Shown: positions 27,114-35,722 of the stretch, in pieces | Layout of the letters: each line of letters starts with the position of its first letter | Numbering within the stretch: position 1 is the stretch's first letter | Origin: DAOMNO01 sp035443885 | Lineage (GTDB): Bacteria > Planctomycetota > Phycisphaerae > Phycisphaerales > SM1A02 | DNA length: 64,000 bases | Reading direction: 5' to 3' | Assembly: GCA_035443885.1 (NCBI GenBank) | Contig: DAOMNO010000001.1 | Location: 186,001-250,000, forward strand | Program-made: the position numbers and the translations under genes | The notes under the pieces: generated by a model | Databases searched by the model: none | Seen by the model: only the letters and a program-made list of their open reading frames with translations | What the model was told of the DNA's origin: nothing

Positions 27114-27641
27114 TCAACTGTCAATCCGGAAACCGGTTCCCATCACGATCACACACTTCTGCACGATCGGCTCCCCAGCTGCCTCGTCCATTCCAAACCG
27201 GCCAGACAGCAACGCGTGAATCTTGCGCGTCAGGGTTTCCAGCGTCGGCTCCTGAAAATGCTGCGGCTCGCTCGTCCGCCAGATCGCGCCAATCTCCGCC
27301 CTCAGCTCATTCTGAAACTGCTCCAGTTCGTTCGCGATGCGGGCGGTATGCCGCTGCTTCGTCTGCACGTAAATTTCCGTGTCATACACAAAGGTCACCC
27401 CAGCGCGATTATTCGGCAGCTTCGCGTTGAGAATCAGTGTTTCAACGATCCGCTCATCCCCCGCCACATCCATAGAGTGCGGGATGCTTGACGCATCTAC
27501 CTTCGCCGGACCGGAAAGGAACATCATGACGCCCACGATGGCGACTGCTTCAACCAGCAGGATCGCTGCGACCAGAATGATGGTCTTCTTCGCCGACGGC
27601 GGCTGGGCGACTTCGGTCTGGGGCGTTGCTTGCTGAGCCAC
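27114..27641 (-). CDS. fliL: Flagellar basal body-associated protein FliL
   Basis: FliL surrounds and stabilises MotAB stators at the basal body. One membrane segment lies near residues 20-43 (IILVAAILLVEAVAIVGVMM), with the rest outside the cytoplasm forming the FliL domain, including NELRAEIGAIWRTSEPQHFQ and the closing CVIVMGTGFRIDS. 175 residues, normal for the family. The start is GTG 27641; the motB stop lies 6 bases before. Sequence identity to model FliL is low, as is usual, so the call leans on size, topology and position. Confidence 0.82.
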   Translation of the reverse strand: MAQQATPQTEVAQPPSAKKTIILVAAILLVEAVAIVGVMMFLSGPAKVDASSIPHSMDVAGDERIVETLILNAKLPNNRAGVTFVYDTEIYVQTKQRHTARIANELEQFQNELRAEIGAIWRTSEPQHFQEPTLETLTRKIHALLSGRFGMDEAAGEPIVQKCVIVMGTGFRIDS

Positions 27642-27647
27642 GGTGAA

Positions 27648-28406
27648 TCATCCTCCACGGGCGAGATTGGGATTAGTGCCGAGCCAATCGCTGTTCATTT
27701 CTTCGACCAATTGTTCGGTCAGGATGACTTCGACCCTGCGGTTCTCGGCCACATCAGCCGGGTCCACCGCCCTGGGCCGGGCGGGTTCACGAATACCCAC
27801 CGCCTCCAGCCGAAAAACCACGTCCTCGATCCCCAATTCCATCAGCAAATCCTTGACGTTCTTCGCACGCGCGAAGCTCAGGGCATCAAGATCGGCCCAC
27901 GGGGAGTTGGCAGGAAGGTACTTGGCGGCCGAGTGACCACGGACGATCACCTTGTTCTTACGGCCCGCGAGTAGGGTCGCGAGCTTCTCAATCTCTCTGC
28001 GGGCGATGGGTTTGATCTCGGCAGAACCCTCGTCAAACATGGCCGGCCCGCCGATTGTGAAGACAATGCCTTCCCGAACTTTCGTGACGCGCATCTCGGC
28101 ACCGTCCACGCCGGGGGTGTCATTCTGCGAAATCTTCGTCGTCTCCTGATTCTTCAGCGCGAGCTGCTCAAGCTGCTCAATGATCGACCGCAGCGGCGGG
28201 TTGTCGATGGGCAGCACACCGATACCGCCCGCATAACCGAACGCTTCCTTCACTGCTGTAATCACCCGCTGATATTCGTGCTCTTTCTTTAGCTCAGAGA
28301 ACATCTGAATAAGGATGAAAAAGACGAGCAGCAGCGCCATCATGTCGCCAAAGGTAACGACCCACTCCGGCACGCCGCCGCTTGCTTTTTTAGGGCGTTT
28401 CTTCAC
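27648..28406 (-). CDS. motB: Flagellar stator protein MotB (OmpA-like)
   Basis: MotB anchors the proton- or sodium-driven stator to peptidoglycan. The N-terminal membrane helix WVVTFGDMMALLLVFFILI holds the ion-binding Asp at residue 21. The plug and linker follow, and the OmpA-like peptidoglycan-binding domain covers residues 110-235 (AEIKPIARREIEKLA, VIVRGHSAAKYLPANSPWAD, RAKNVKDLLMELGIED). 252 residues, typical. It starts 1 base after motA ends, so the two are one translational unit. The ion type cannot be told safely from sequence. Confidence 0.94.
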   Translation of the reverse strand: MKKRPKKASGGVPEWVVTFGDMMALLLVFFILIQMFSELKKEHEYQRVITAVKEAFGYAGGIGVLPIDNPPLRSIIEQLEQLALKNQETTKISQNDTPGVDGAEMRVTKVREGIVFTIGGPAMFDEGSAEIKPIARREIEKLATLLAGRKNKVIVRGHSAAKYLPANSPWADLDALSFARAKNVKDLLMELGIEDVVFRLEAVGIREPARPRAVDPADVAENRRVEVILTEQLVEEMNSDWLGTNPNLARGG

Positions 28407-28407
28407 G

Positions 28408-29181
28408 TCAGGCCGCCTTGCTCTGTTCGCCGGGGCGCGCCGCCGGAGGAAGGAACGTCATCAGCTTCGCTTCGACGTTTCTGGGATTGTCGCCGGACTG
28501 AATCGCCATCACACCCTGAATGATGATTGTTTTGGAGAGCACTTCTTCCGCGGAGCGGGCTGCGAGTTTGTCCGCCATAGGCAGGAACATGATGTTCGCC
28601 ACAAGTGCGCCGTAGAGCGTGGTGATCAACGCGGCTGCCATACCTGCGCCGATCTTGGCGGGGTCATCCATGTTGGCAAGCATGGCGACGAGTCCGATGA
28701 GCGTTCCGATCATGCCGAACGCTGGCGCGTACTTACCAAGGGCTTCCAACATGCCGCGACCGGCATCATGTCGCTCCATGAGATTCTCCAGTTCCGTTTC
28801 CATCACGGACTGGATGACTTCAGGGTCGGTGCCGTCCACCGCCATGCGCAGGCCGCTGACAAGGAACGGCTCTTCCATCTGATCGGTCATGTTCTCCAGC
28901 GCGAGGATGCCGTCACGGCGCGCCACTTCCGCCAGCTCCACAATCTGCGCGATCAGCTTCGCCGGATCGACAGGCTTGGTGAGGAGTGCGCGAGCACAGA
29001 CCTTGGGCAGTTTCAGAAAGCGCCCCAATGGGAACGCCGTCATCGTGGCTGCAGTTGCGCCGCCCAACACGATCAACATGGACGGACCGTCCACGTAGGC
29101 CATGAAGGAGCCGCCGAGCAGGATCGCCATGACAATGCAGGCGACACCCAGCAGCAGCCCAATGAGCGTAGCGATATCCAA
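28408..29181 (-). CDS. motA: Flagellar stator protein MotA
   Basis: MotA forms the pentameric stator around the MotB dimer. 257 residues with four membrane segments and the family signature at residues 145-185 (ALGKYAPAFGMIGTLIGLVA, then MLANMDDPAKIGAGMAAALI), plus the cytoplasmic loop with conserved charged residues between helices 2 and 3. The start is TTG 29181 with AGGAGG 5 bases upstream. It is the first gene of the flagellar set in this window; no promoter was found in front of it. Confidence 0.95.
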   Translation of the reverse strand: MDIATLIGLLLGVACIVMAILLGGSFMAYVDGPSMLIVLGGATAATMTAFPLGRFLKLPKVCARALLTKPVDPAKLIAQIVELAEVARRDGILALENMTDQMEEPFLVSGLRMAVDGTDPEVIQSVMETELENLMERHDAGRGMLEALGKYAPAFGMIGTLIGLVAMLANMDDPAKIGAGMAAALITTLYGALVANIMFLPMADKLAARSAEEVLSKTIIIQGVMAIQSGDNPRNVEAKLMTFLPPAARPGEQSKAA

Positions 29182-29214
29182 CTGGACCTCCTGCGCATCG
29201 TGCGCGCCGTAACC

Positions 29215-29243
29215 AACACTCCCGAAGGTCAGATCGGAGTGTT
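29215..29243. terminator. Inverted repeat after the HDOD regulator gene, possible terminator
   Basis: A perfect 8-base stem AACACTCC / GGAGTGTT with a 13-base loop lies between the HDOD regulator (-) and motA (-). No T-run follows on the minus strand, so intrinsic termination is only possible, not shown. Confidence 0.35.
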
Positions 29244-29279
29244 ATGGGCGCAACTTGAGACCGGTTTCCGAGCTATCAC

Positions 29280-31154
29280 TCAAGCCGCCGCACGAAGAGC
29301 GGCCCCGCCAAGCAGCTTTTGCGCAGCGGCAGTGAATCGCTCGATAACAACAGGCGTCGGCAAAGCTTCGATGGCGCGAGACGCCAGAAGTGAGTTCTCC
29401 GGCAGAATCTTCCCGCCTGGTGAAAGCACGAGGAGAGGCAGAGCAGAAACCCCTGCCGCATTTTCAGCCTGTTTGTACTGTGTCGTTACTGCGACACGAT
29501 CACGGGCATGCGCAATGTGAAGTACGCCAATATTCGGCTTGGAATCCTCAGATGACTCGATTACCGCGCCAGCCAGTTCCTCACAGAAAATGCGATACGC
29601 ATCGTACTTCGGTGTCATGGATGTGAAGAGAGGGCGAAACGGTGCGCCGATGGACTTGGCATGTTCGTGCTGAAGCTGGGGCCAATTGCCCGCGTTCGAA
29701 CTGGCCAGCAGAGCGAACTTCATCTTGTCTGTTTCCTCGCGCGCCTTGCCTTGAATCGACACAATGATTTCAGGATCAAGACGCAGCATCTCGCACAATT
29801 CCTCAGTGGGGTACACCGCTTCATTCCCGCTTGAGCCGAGCATCATCGCGTGTGCAAGACGATTGGCGATGCCGAGCGTTGCGACTTCCTCAATCTGTCG
29901 CGGCGCGCTGCGACGAATGTTGCCCGCCGAAAGATGATGGAACACGATGGGATTGATCAACTGCTTCGGGAATTTCCATGCGTGCAGCATCCGGTCCATC
30001 ACATCCGCGTGGTTGTACAGCAGCATCCGCGACTCAACCTGCTCCAAAGGCAACTGGGCGCTGCGAGCCGTTTCAATCACGCGCGCGTACGTTTCGCCGA
30101 AGCGATCCGCGAAGAACAGCCGACCCACATCGTGCAGCAGGCCCATCGTGAATGCCGTATCCACGTCCTTCTGCTCGCGTTGATGCATGATTTCCGCAGC
30201 GATGATGCCCGTCGCGATGCCATGCTCCCAGAACTGGCCGGGATGGATGGCAGAACAGCCGCCCGTGGAGCTGAACTGATCGATGACCGCCAAGTTCAAC
30301 ACGGTCTGTCGAATCTGGCCAAGGCCGATGCGACTGACAGCCAGGTGAACGGAATCGACTGGCTCGCCCCGCGTGTATACCGCGGAGTTGGCCAGCTTCA
30401 GCACTTTCAGCGCAATCGCGTGATCGGTGCTGATGACCTTGGCCACCTGCTCAATGGAGCATCGCGAACTGCCGGTCAGCTTCAGCACCTGCGTCACTGC
30501 TGGCGAAAGCCCCTTCAGTTCGTCGCACCCGTCGATTCGCTCCATGATTTCTGATCGCGACATCAGCGGCTTGAGGCTCTTCAGCAGTTCCGTTGAATCT
30601 TCTTCGGAATCACTGACGCCGTGCGAAGGCGGCGGCACAAAATCGGCCTTCGGCTTGACCGGCGCGTGTGGTACAGGTGCGCCGGTCGCACTTTCGGCAG
30701 GCCTTTGAGGCGCGAGCATGGGCTGTGACGCCGCAGCAACCACTTGCGGCTGCTTCGTTGCCTGCGCAGGCGCGGCCTTTGCGTTCAACGCTTTCGACAC
30801 CTGCTGCAAAAGCTCGCTCAATGAGAATCGACTCTTCAACAGATACCCACAGATGCCGTATTGGGCGGCTTGAACGATCTGGGTTCGATCCGCTACGGCT
30901 GTCAATACAATGACCGGAATGTGCTTCGCTCGCGAATCTGCCCGCAGGCGTTTCAGAAACGTCAATCCATCCATCACGGGCATCGCCATATCGAGCAGGA
31001 TCACATCCGGAATGCGCGATTCTGGCTCAGCCATCAAGGACAACGCTGCAGCTCCATGCTCGGCTGTCACCGTCTCATAGCCTGCGCGACTGAGCGCAGC
31101 ATCAAGCGGCTCGCGAACAATCGAAGCATCCTCAATGACCATGATGAGCGTCAT
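29280..31154 (-). CDS. Response regulator: receiver domain plus HDOD domain
   Basis: 624 residues. The N-terminal receiver domain has the phosphoacceptor Asp at residue 55 (VILLDMAMPVMDG), the acidic pair near residue 9, and a conserved Thr/Lys pattern (VIVLTA, YLLKSRF). A Pro/Ala-rich linker follows. An HDOD domain runs from about residue 195 to 400 (MERIDGCDELKGLSPAVTQV, LKLANSAVYTRG, MGLLHDVGRLFF), a non-catalytic HD-GYP relative linked to signalling in many bacteria. Beyond residue 480 a further region (LPLLVLSPGGKI, LPTPVVIERFTAAAQKLL) looks like a degenerate second receiver lacking a phosphoacceptor; that reading is tentative. Its ATG overlaps the kinase stop by ATGA. Confidence 0.88.
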   Translation of the reverse strand: MTLIMVIEDASIVREPLDAALSRAGYETVTAEHGAAALSLMAEPESRIPDVILLDMAMPVMDGLTFLKRLRADSRAKHIPVIVLTAVADRTQIVQAAQYGICGYLLKSRFSLSELLQQVSKALNAKAAPAQATKQPQVVAAASQPMLAPQRPAESATGAPVPHAPVKPKADFVPPPSHGVSDSEEDSTELLKSLKPLMSRSEIMERIDGCDELKGLSPAVTQVLKLTGSSRCSIEQVAKVISTDHAIALKVLKLANSAVYTRGEPVDSVHLAVSRIGLGQIRQTVLNLAVIDQFSSTGGCSAIHPGQFWEHGIATGIIAAEIMHQREQKDVDTAFTMGLLHDVGRLFFADRFGETYARVIETARSAQLPLEQVESRMLLYNHADVMDRMLHAWKFPKQLINPIVFHHLSAGNIRRSAPRQIEEVATLGIANRLAHAMMLGSSGNEAVYPTEELCEMLRLDPEIIVSIQGKAREETDKMKFALLASSNAGNWPQLQHEHAKSIGAPFRPLFTSMTPKYDAYRIFCEELAGAVIESSEDSKPNIGVLHIAHARDRVAVTTQYKQAENAAGVSALPLLVLSPGGKILPENSLLASRAIEALPTPVVIERFTAAAQKLLGGAALRAAA

Positions 31155-32602
31155 CCCGCCACCTCATGAAAGAGATTTCCACCATCTCGATCAGTGCAAG
31201 GTTTCGATAAATCAGCGCGAACCCTCACCTTGACATTCGTGCCTGACTCCTGGGCAGAACTGAGCGAGATGGAACCGCCGTGTGCTGCTGCAATCCCCTT
31301 GCAGATTGCCAAACCAAGTCCCACACCTTTGACACCGCCCGCCCCAATCACGCCGGCGTTCAGGGCAAAGGGCACACCCAGCCGCCCCGCGATGTCGCCT
31401 CGAATACCAGAGCCTGTGTCGCGCACTTCCAGCTCAACCCAGCGTTCTTCGTGATCGACCATCTCGGCTGCGCCAAGAACAATCTCGCCATGCGATGTGT
31501 GCTTCTGTGAGTTGCTCAGAAGATTCAGCAACAGCCGCAGCAAAGCATCGCCATCGCCTTGCATCTTCAGCCCTCGCGGCACGTTGTTCACAATGTGAAC
31601 GAGCGTTCCATCAAGAAGCGGCCGCATAAGCTCTATCGCATGCGTGCACACGATGAAAACATCGACTTCCGACCAGTTCCACTTTGCTGTGCCGCTGTTA
31701 AGACGCGCCGCCTCAAGCATGTTGTTGACCATGCCGGAAAGGCGAATGACCTCATCATGAATAAGTCTGATGAACTGTCGATGCGAGTCGGTTATTTGGT
31801 TCGACTGCTCTGCCAACAGATGTTCAGAAAGTACCTGCAGACCTGCGAGCGGGGAACGCAGTTCGTGCCCGATGACGCCGAGCACGCGTTCCATCGCATG
31901 CAATGCTTTCTCAAGCTGTTCACGGTCATCGTGCGAGACAGCGGCGCGTTGAATCGCTGTAGAGTCGGTGCAAAGCCCGATGCAACCCTTCACGCGCCCC
32001 GCATGGTCGCACATCGGCTCCAGGCTGATGCCGAGCGAACGGCCCCAGCGACGACATTCGAATCGAACAGATTCTCCCTGCAGCGCGCGGCGGTGCATCT
32101 GCCTCGCATACTCCGCGCTCTTTGCAAAACATTTTCGAATTAGGCGACTCACCGAATACCCCACACACTCACTCTTGTCGGCTGATACGTCTTGAAAGCC
32201 AGCCCCATGAAGCGAAGTTACTGTGAGTGCGTTGTCAACCGTCCAAATCACTGCGGGCAGCCGCGCCAGCAACTCAACAGGCAGTGCTACTTCTTTTGGC
32301 TGCTCATCTGAAGTAATCCGCAGCGTTGGCTCGTCTGGCACATCAACCTGATGCGAATTCAGGCCTGGCACATTCGGAATGGACGATGCCGTTGCACATA
32401 GCCCAACCATGGCTGCGCACGCTAAAACCACACTCCATGCGCCATCCGACCCAACCGTCTGGAACGGTAACGCAAAAGCATCCAGCGCAAACAACAGGAT
32501 TGCAGACATCCATTCGCAAATCATGGCGAAATACCTGTCCCGACAATCGATCACTCTTGAGATCGAACTGACCCAATGACAGAGCGACAAAGATTGAGAC
32601 AT
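31151..32602 (-). CDS. Sensor histidine kinase (HisKA type)
   Basis: 483 residues. Two hydrophobic segments near residues 30-48 and 55-73 suggest membrane attachment, then a PAS-like sensory region (about 110-220), then the HisKA dimerisation domain with the phosphoacceptor His246 in GVIGHELRSPLAGL and the ATPase domain with N box LLNLLSNSQKHT, DTGSGIRGDIAGRL and GVGLGLAICKGIAAAHGG. The start is ATG 32602 with GAGG seven bases upstream. It overlaps the receiver-HDOD gene by ATGA, so kinase and regulator are almost certainly cognate partners. The signal is unknown. Confidence 0.9.
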   Translation of the reverse strand: MSQSLSLCHWVSSISRVIDCRDRYFAMICEWMSAILLFALDAFALPFQTVGSDGAWSVVLACAAMVGLCATASSIPNVPGLNSHQVDVPDEPTLRITSDEQPKEVALPVELLARLPAVIWTVDNALTVTSLHGAGFQDVSADKSECVGYSVSRLIRKCFAKSAEYARQMHRRALQGESVRFECRRWGRSLGISLEPMCDHAGRVKGCIGLCTDSTAIQRAAVSHDDREQLEKALHAMERVLGVIGHELRSPLAGLQVLSEHLLAEQSNQITDSHRQFIRLIHDEVIRLSGMVNNMLEAARLNSGTAKWNWSEVDVFIVCTHAIELMRPLLDGTLVHIVNNVPRGLKMQGDGDALLRLLLNLLSNSQKHTSHGEIVLGAAEMVDHEERWVELEVRDTGSGIRGDIAGRLGVPFALNAGVIGAGGVKGVGLGLAICKGIAAAHGGSISLSSAQESGTNVKVRVRADLSKPCTDRDGGNLFHEVAG

Positions 32603-32672
32603 GGCGATGCCTCATGTCACTAACACATCTTCGGACCATTCATTCTCGGTCTTGATGTCCGGATAAAACAAA

Positions 32673-32703
32673 CCCCGACGCTCTTGGATGCTGAGCGTCG
32701 GGG
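32673..32703 (-). terminator. Intrinsic terminator of the dockerin/Cys-rich gene
   Basis: A perfect 11-base stem CCCCGACGCTC / GAGCGTCGGGG with a 9-base loop is followed on the minus strand by TTTGTTTT. It lies about 45 bases past the stop of the interrupted secreted protein gene, so it closes that transcript. Confidence 0.85.
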
Positions 32704-32747
32704 CATTGTTTCACGCAAAATGAAGCCCGTTTGACGGGGCAGATTGA

Positions 32748-34514
32748 TTATGGGCACGGCCCCCAGGCGCCGAGCAGAATCAGCAAATCCTGCACGTCCA
32801 CGGTATTGCTGCCGTTCAGGTCCGCCGGGCAACCTGCACATGGCCCCCAAGCGCCGAGCAGAATCAACAGGTCCTGCACGTCAACAGTATTGCTGCCGTT
32901 GAGATCTGCCGGACATGCCGGTGCGGGCGGCTCGCAGGCATCCGCCTGGCCGTTTCCATTGCTGTCTGCACAGTTGGTTCCCATACCCTTCCATGAGCCG
33001 CCGACTGTAGCACATGTGGGTTGGTTGAAGATCAAGCAGTTTCCGTTGCTCAGGCAGCACGCACCAGTCGGCAGCGGGCATGACACAGAGCCGCACGTCG
33101 TCTGATGACCTTGGAATGTGCCATTGAGCGCGGAACACTCTGCGGGTGTTTGGTTATTGACGCACGTGCCGTCCGGCAGGCAGCAGGCACCGACAGGGAA
33201 GCACACGGTGGTCGCGCAGGTGGTACCCGCGCCTTGCCAGATGCCGCTGACGGCGGCACAGGTCGCTTCATCGAAATCCACACAGTTTCCCGTCGCGGGA
33301 ATGCAGCACGCGCCGACGGGCGGATCGCAAATGCCCGGCGAGCAAATCGTATTCGGACCCTGCCATGCACCGCCGTTCGTTGCGCATTGACTCTGCGTTA
33401 CGATGCTGCAACTGCCGAAGGGGCCGCCGACGCAGCAGGCGCCGGTCGGCAACGGGCAATTGACCTGGGCACATGTAACACCCTCACCTTGGAAGGTGCC
33501 GCCCTGCTGTGTGCACGTGGTGTTCAGCATCACTTCGCAGTTACCATTCGGCAGGCAGCACGCACCAGATACCGGCGGACAACTGAACGGCGTGTAGGTT
33601 ACGCGAATCACCCAGTCGCCGCTGGGCGTGCACAGTTGCCCGGGATTGCCCGGAAGTTACTGGAAATTCGCCCAGCCGCCATTTGAAGGGCAGCCGAACG
33701 TGCCACAGTTCACGCCATAAAGCCAGTTGCCGGTCATGGATGCCACACCGCTTGTGTCCGTCGTCGGAAACGCGTTGCAGCAAGTCGGCGGACCGAAGAA
33801 ACACGGATTCTGCGTCTGATTATTGTGCTGATCGATTCTGTAGCCGACGCTGAACGTGTTGGAACCGTTGTTCTCAAGATAAATCTGATCCGGATCGTTT
33901 GGATCAACCATGAACTGAATGTTCGTGCCGTTCGTACCCGGCGGCATCACAAGGTGAGGCAGAATGACATCGTCAGAAGAAAACACCTCGACGAGCTGTC
34001 CCGTCGCAGGCGTGCCTTCGAAGAACAAGACAGACCATCGTGTCGTCGTCTGCTGCGTCGCGTTGGACGTCGCGAAAATCATCTCCGTCATGTCGATCTT
34101 GATGGGGAAGTGACTCGCGGGAATCGAGAACGACACGGCAGCAACTTCACCCTGTGCGAAGCCCGCCTGCACGATGTATGAACCGCCTCCGAAGTTTGCA
34201 TCAGTATGCGCGCGAACGACAGGCGGGCAGCCGGGGCCAGCGACGCCGCCATCATTGGAGCCGCCTGCAACGCCACCTGACTCATTGAGCGGAATGCGCC
34301 AGAGCGGCTCAAAGATCGCTTTGACCTGTCGAACGTGCCCGACATCGACTGGAGTCTGGATCAGGCGGCTGTCTGATGGCTGCGGTTGATCGCCGCGCGT
34401 CGGTCGCTTCGTATCCCCTGACGCGAGCGTCACCGCCGTTACAGTCAGCGCGATGGTGAGTGTTCCAAAGATCGCAGTGCGCCCCACCCCCGAATATCCA
34501 ATCTGACGCTTCAT
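32748..34514 (-). pseudogene. Secreted Cys-rich repeat protein with paired dockerin-like blocks, interrupted by an in-frame TAA
   Basis: One reading frame runs from ATG 34514 (GGAGG nine bases upstream) to the stop at 32748, broken only by TAA at 33657-33659; both halves are in the same frame. The first half (285 residues) has a signal peptide (TAIFGTLTIALTVTAVTLAS) and a beta-rich domain. Directly after the stop the frame gives LPGNPGQLCTPSGDWVIRVT, which reads as the natural end of that domain, then five Cys-rich units of about 45 residues of the form GACC(L/V)..G.C...(T)C....G.(F/W)QG..T.C, then two nearly identical dockerin-like blocks (ADLNGSNTVDVQDLLILLGAWG). The protein is probably exported and attached through the tail. 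The stop may be a mutation, a base-calling error or readthrough; see findings. Confidence 0.75.
32758..32915. repeat. Tandem 84-base coding repeat (two dockerin-like blocks)
   Basis: Two copies of about 74 bases, starting at 32758 and 32842 (period 84 bases, 28 codons), encode the same 22-residue block ADLNGSNTVDVQDLLILLGAWG. They differ at only a few, mostly synonymous, positions, which points to recent duplication or gene conversion. Confidence 0.85.
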
Positions 34515-34753
34515 CGACTTCAACCTCCGGGTCCGCAAATGCAGACGCTAGACATGTGGAAAAACTGGCGAGCCGCCAGCCGGTCGCTCCAGCCGACTTC
34601 GCCGGACTCAAGTTTGCACCACAATGGTTGGATTTGCAACAGAAAACTGGTGAATCCACTGGTTTTCACCGTTTGGCTCTCCCGTACTTTCTCCAAAGTG
34701 AACCGCCGATCAGGTCGATCTCCCCTCGGTCATTCCTCATTTGGGAGCATCGC

Positions 34754-35197
34754 ATGTCCCCTCGCACCGCAGCAATCACCGATCAACTCATTGATCAAGC
34801 CGCTCATATGCAGGCTACAGGTGAAACTCGCGAAGAGAAGCGTGCCCAGGAGCGGCACCCATACGACGCCCCCGCTGCGATCGTCCTGCTGTCCCACGAA
34901 GGCCAGTTTTCGAGGCCGATTGCCGTGCGAACGATGGACATTTCGCACGGTGGGATGCGGGTCGTCAGCAGGAACATGATCCATCCCGGTGCCCACGGGG
35001 CCGTTCAGTTGCTCCGCTCCAACGGCCAGGTCGCCGTCGTCGGTGTGCGTGTGATGCACTGCCGCTACGCGGGCGAAATGCAGCATCACACGGGTCTCAA
35101 ATTCGAACCGCTCGCGGCCAAGTTTACCGCAGATCGATTCCTCGACTCGCAGGGCAACCCGCTCATCACCCCCCAGCCAACAAAAAGAACTCGTTAG
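34754..35197 (+). CDS. PilZ-type c-di-GMP binding protein, copy 1
   Basis: 147 residues. The PilZ hallmarks are present: an RxxxR motif in KRAQERHPYD and, about 35 residues on, DISHGGMRVVSR, corresponding to the (D/N)xSxxG loop; together these bind cyclic di-GMP in the family. A conserved beta pattern continues to VGVRVMHCRYAGEMQHHTGL. The start is ATG 34754 with GGGAG 9 bases upstream; the open frame begins at 34460 but that part lies over the neighbouring promoter region and looks non-coding. A second PilZ-type gene follows 30 bases later. Role in motility or matrix control is inference. Confidence 0.8.
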   Translation: MSPRTAAITDQLIDQAAHMQATGETREEKRAQERHPYDAPAAIVLLSHEGQFSRPIAVRTMDISHGGMRVVSRNMIHPGAHGAVQLLRSNGQVAVVGVRVMHCRYAGEMQHHTGLKFEPLAAKFTADRFLDSQGNPLITPQPTKRTR

Positions 35198-35227
35198 CCC
35201 TGCGACGCACGCAATCAGACGGAAGCG

Positions 35228-35671
35228 ATGAAGAATAAGACAGAAACAAAGACCACACTCGACCGCATGATCGATGTGGCGTGTGGCGCGATCAGGCCCG
35301 AATCGGACCTTCGAGAGCATCGAGACACCAGACGTCAGACGTTGCATACATCCGCCGCGCTGGTTCAACTCATGTCTGACGGTGGCAAGAGCATTCCGAC
35401 CGTCGTGCAGACCGTGGACTTCAGTCCGGGCGGGCTGCGGATCATTTCGCGATACATGCTGCATGTCGGCTATCACGGTGCGATTCTGCTGGAGCGTGCC
35501 AATCGCGAGCATGTGCTCTTCGGCGTGCGCATCGCGCACTGCAACAATGCAGGTCACATGCGACACGAGTCGGGCCTCGCGTTCACTGGCCATCTGCATG
35601 GCATCTCCATAGAGGATTTTCGCGACGAGCATGGCAAGCTGCCGGGGCTTCAGGGCCTCCACGCTGCGTAG
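35228..35671 (+). CDS. PilZ-type protein, copy 2
   Basis: 147 residues, the same length as its neighbour and clearly a paralogue: RDTRRQTLHTSAAL carries an RxxxR, then TVDFSPGGLRIISRYMLHVG matches DISHGGMRVVSRNMIHPG in copy 1, and FGVRIAHCNNAGHMRHESGL matches the corresponding end. It should bind cyclic di-GMP if the Arg pair is correctly placed, which the gap between the Arg motif and DFS is consistent with. ATG 35228 has GGAAG four bases upstream. The pair probably arose by tandem duplication and forms an operon. Confidence 0.75.
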   Translation: MKNKTETKTTLDRMIDVACGAIRPESDLREHRDTRRQTLHTSAALVQLMSDGGKSIPTVVQTVDFSPGGLRIISRYMLHVGYHGAILLERANREHVLFGVRIAHCNNAGHMRHESGLAFTGHLHGISIEDFRDEHGKLPGLQGLHAA

Positions 35672-35722
35672 CTTTTCAACCGGCTGATACAATCCGCCCC
35701 TTTCTTACCCAAGAGGGGCCGC

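Noticed and set aside
33612..33656. Frameshift between the two halves of the secreted Cys-rich gene
   Set aside because: Both halves are in exactly the same frame; the only defect is one TAA, so no frameshift is needed.
34460..34753. Longer N terminus of the first PilZ gene
   Set aside because: The open frame lies over the divergent promoter and signal peptide region of the neighbour and has no family similarity; ATG 34754 has a good ribosome binding site.
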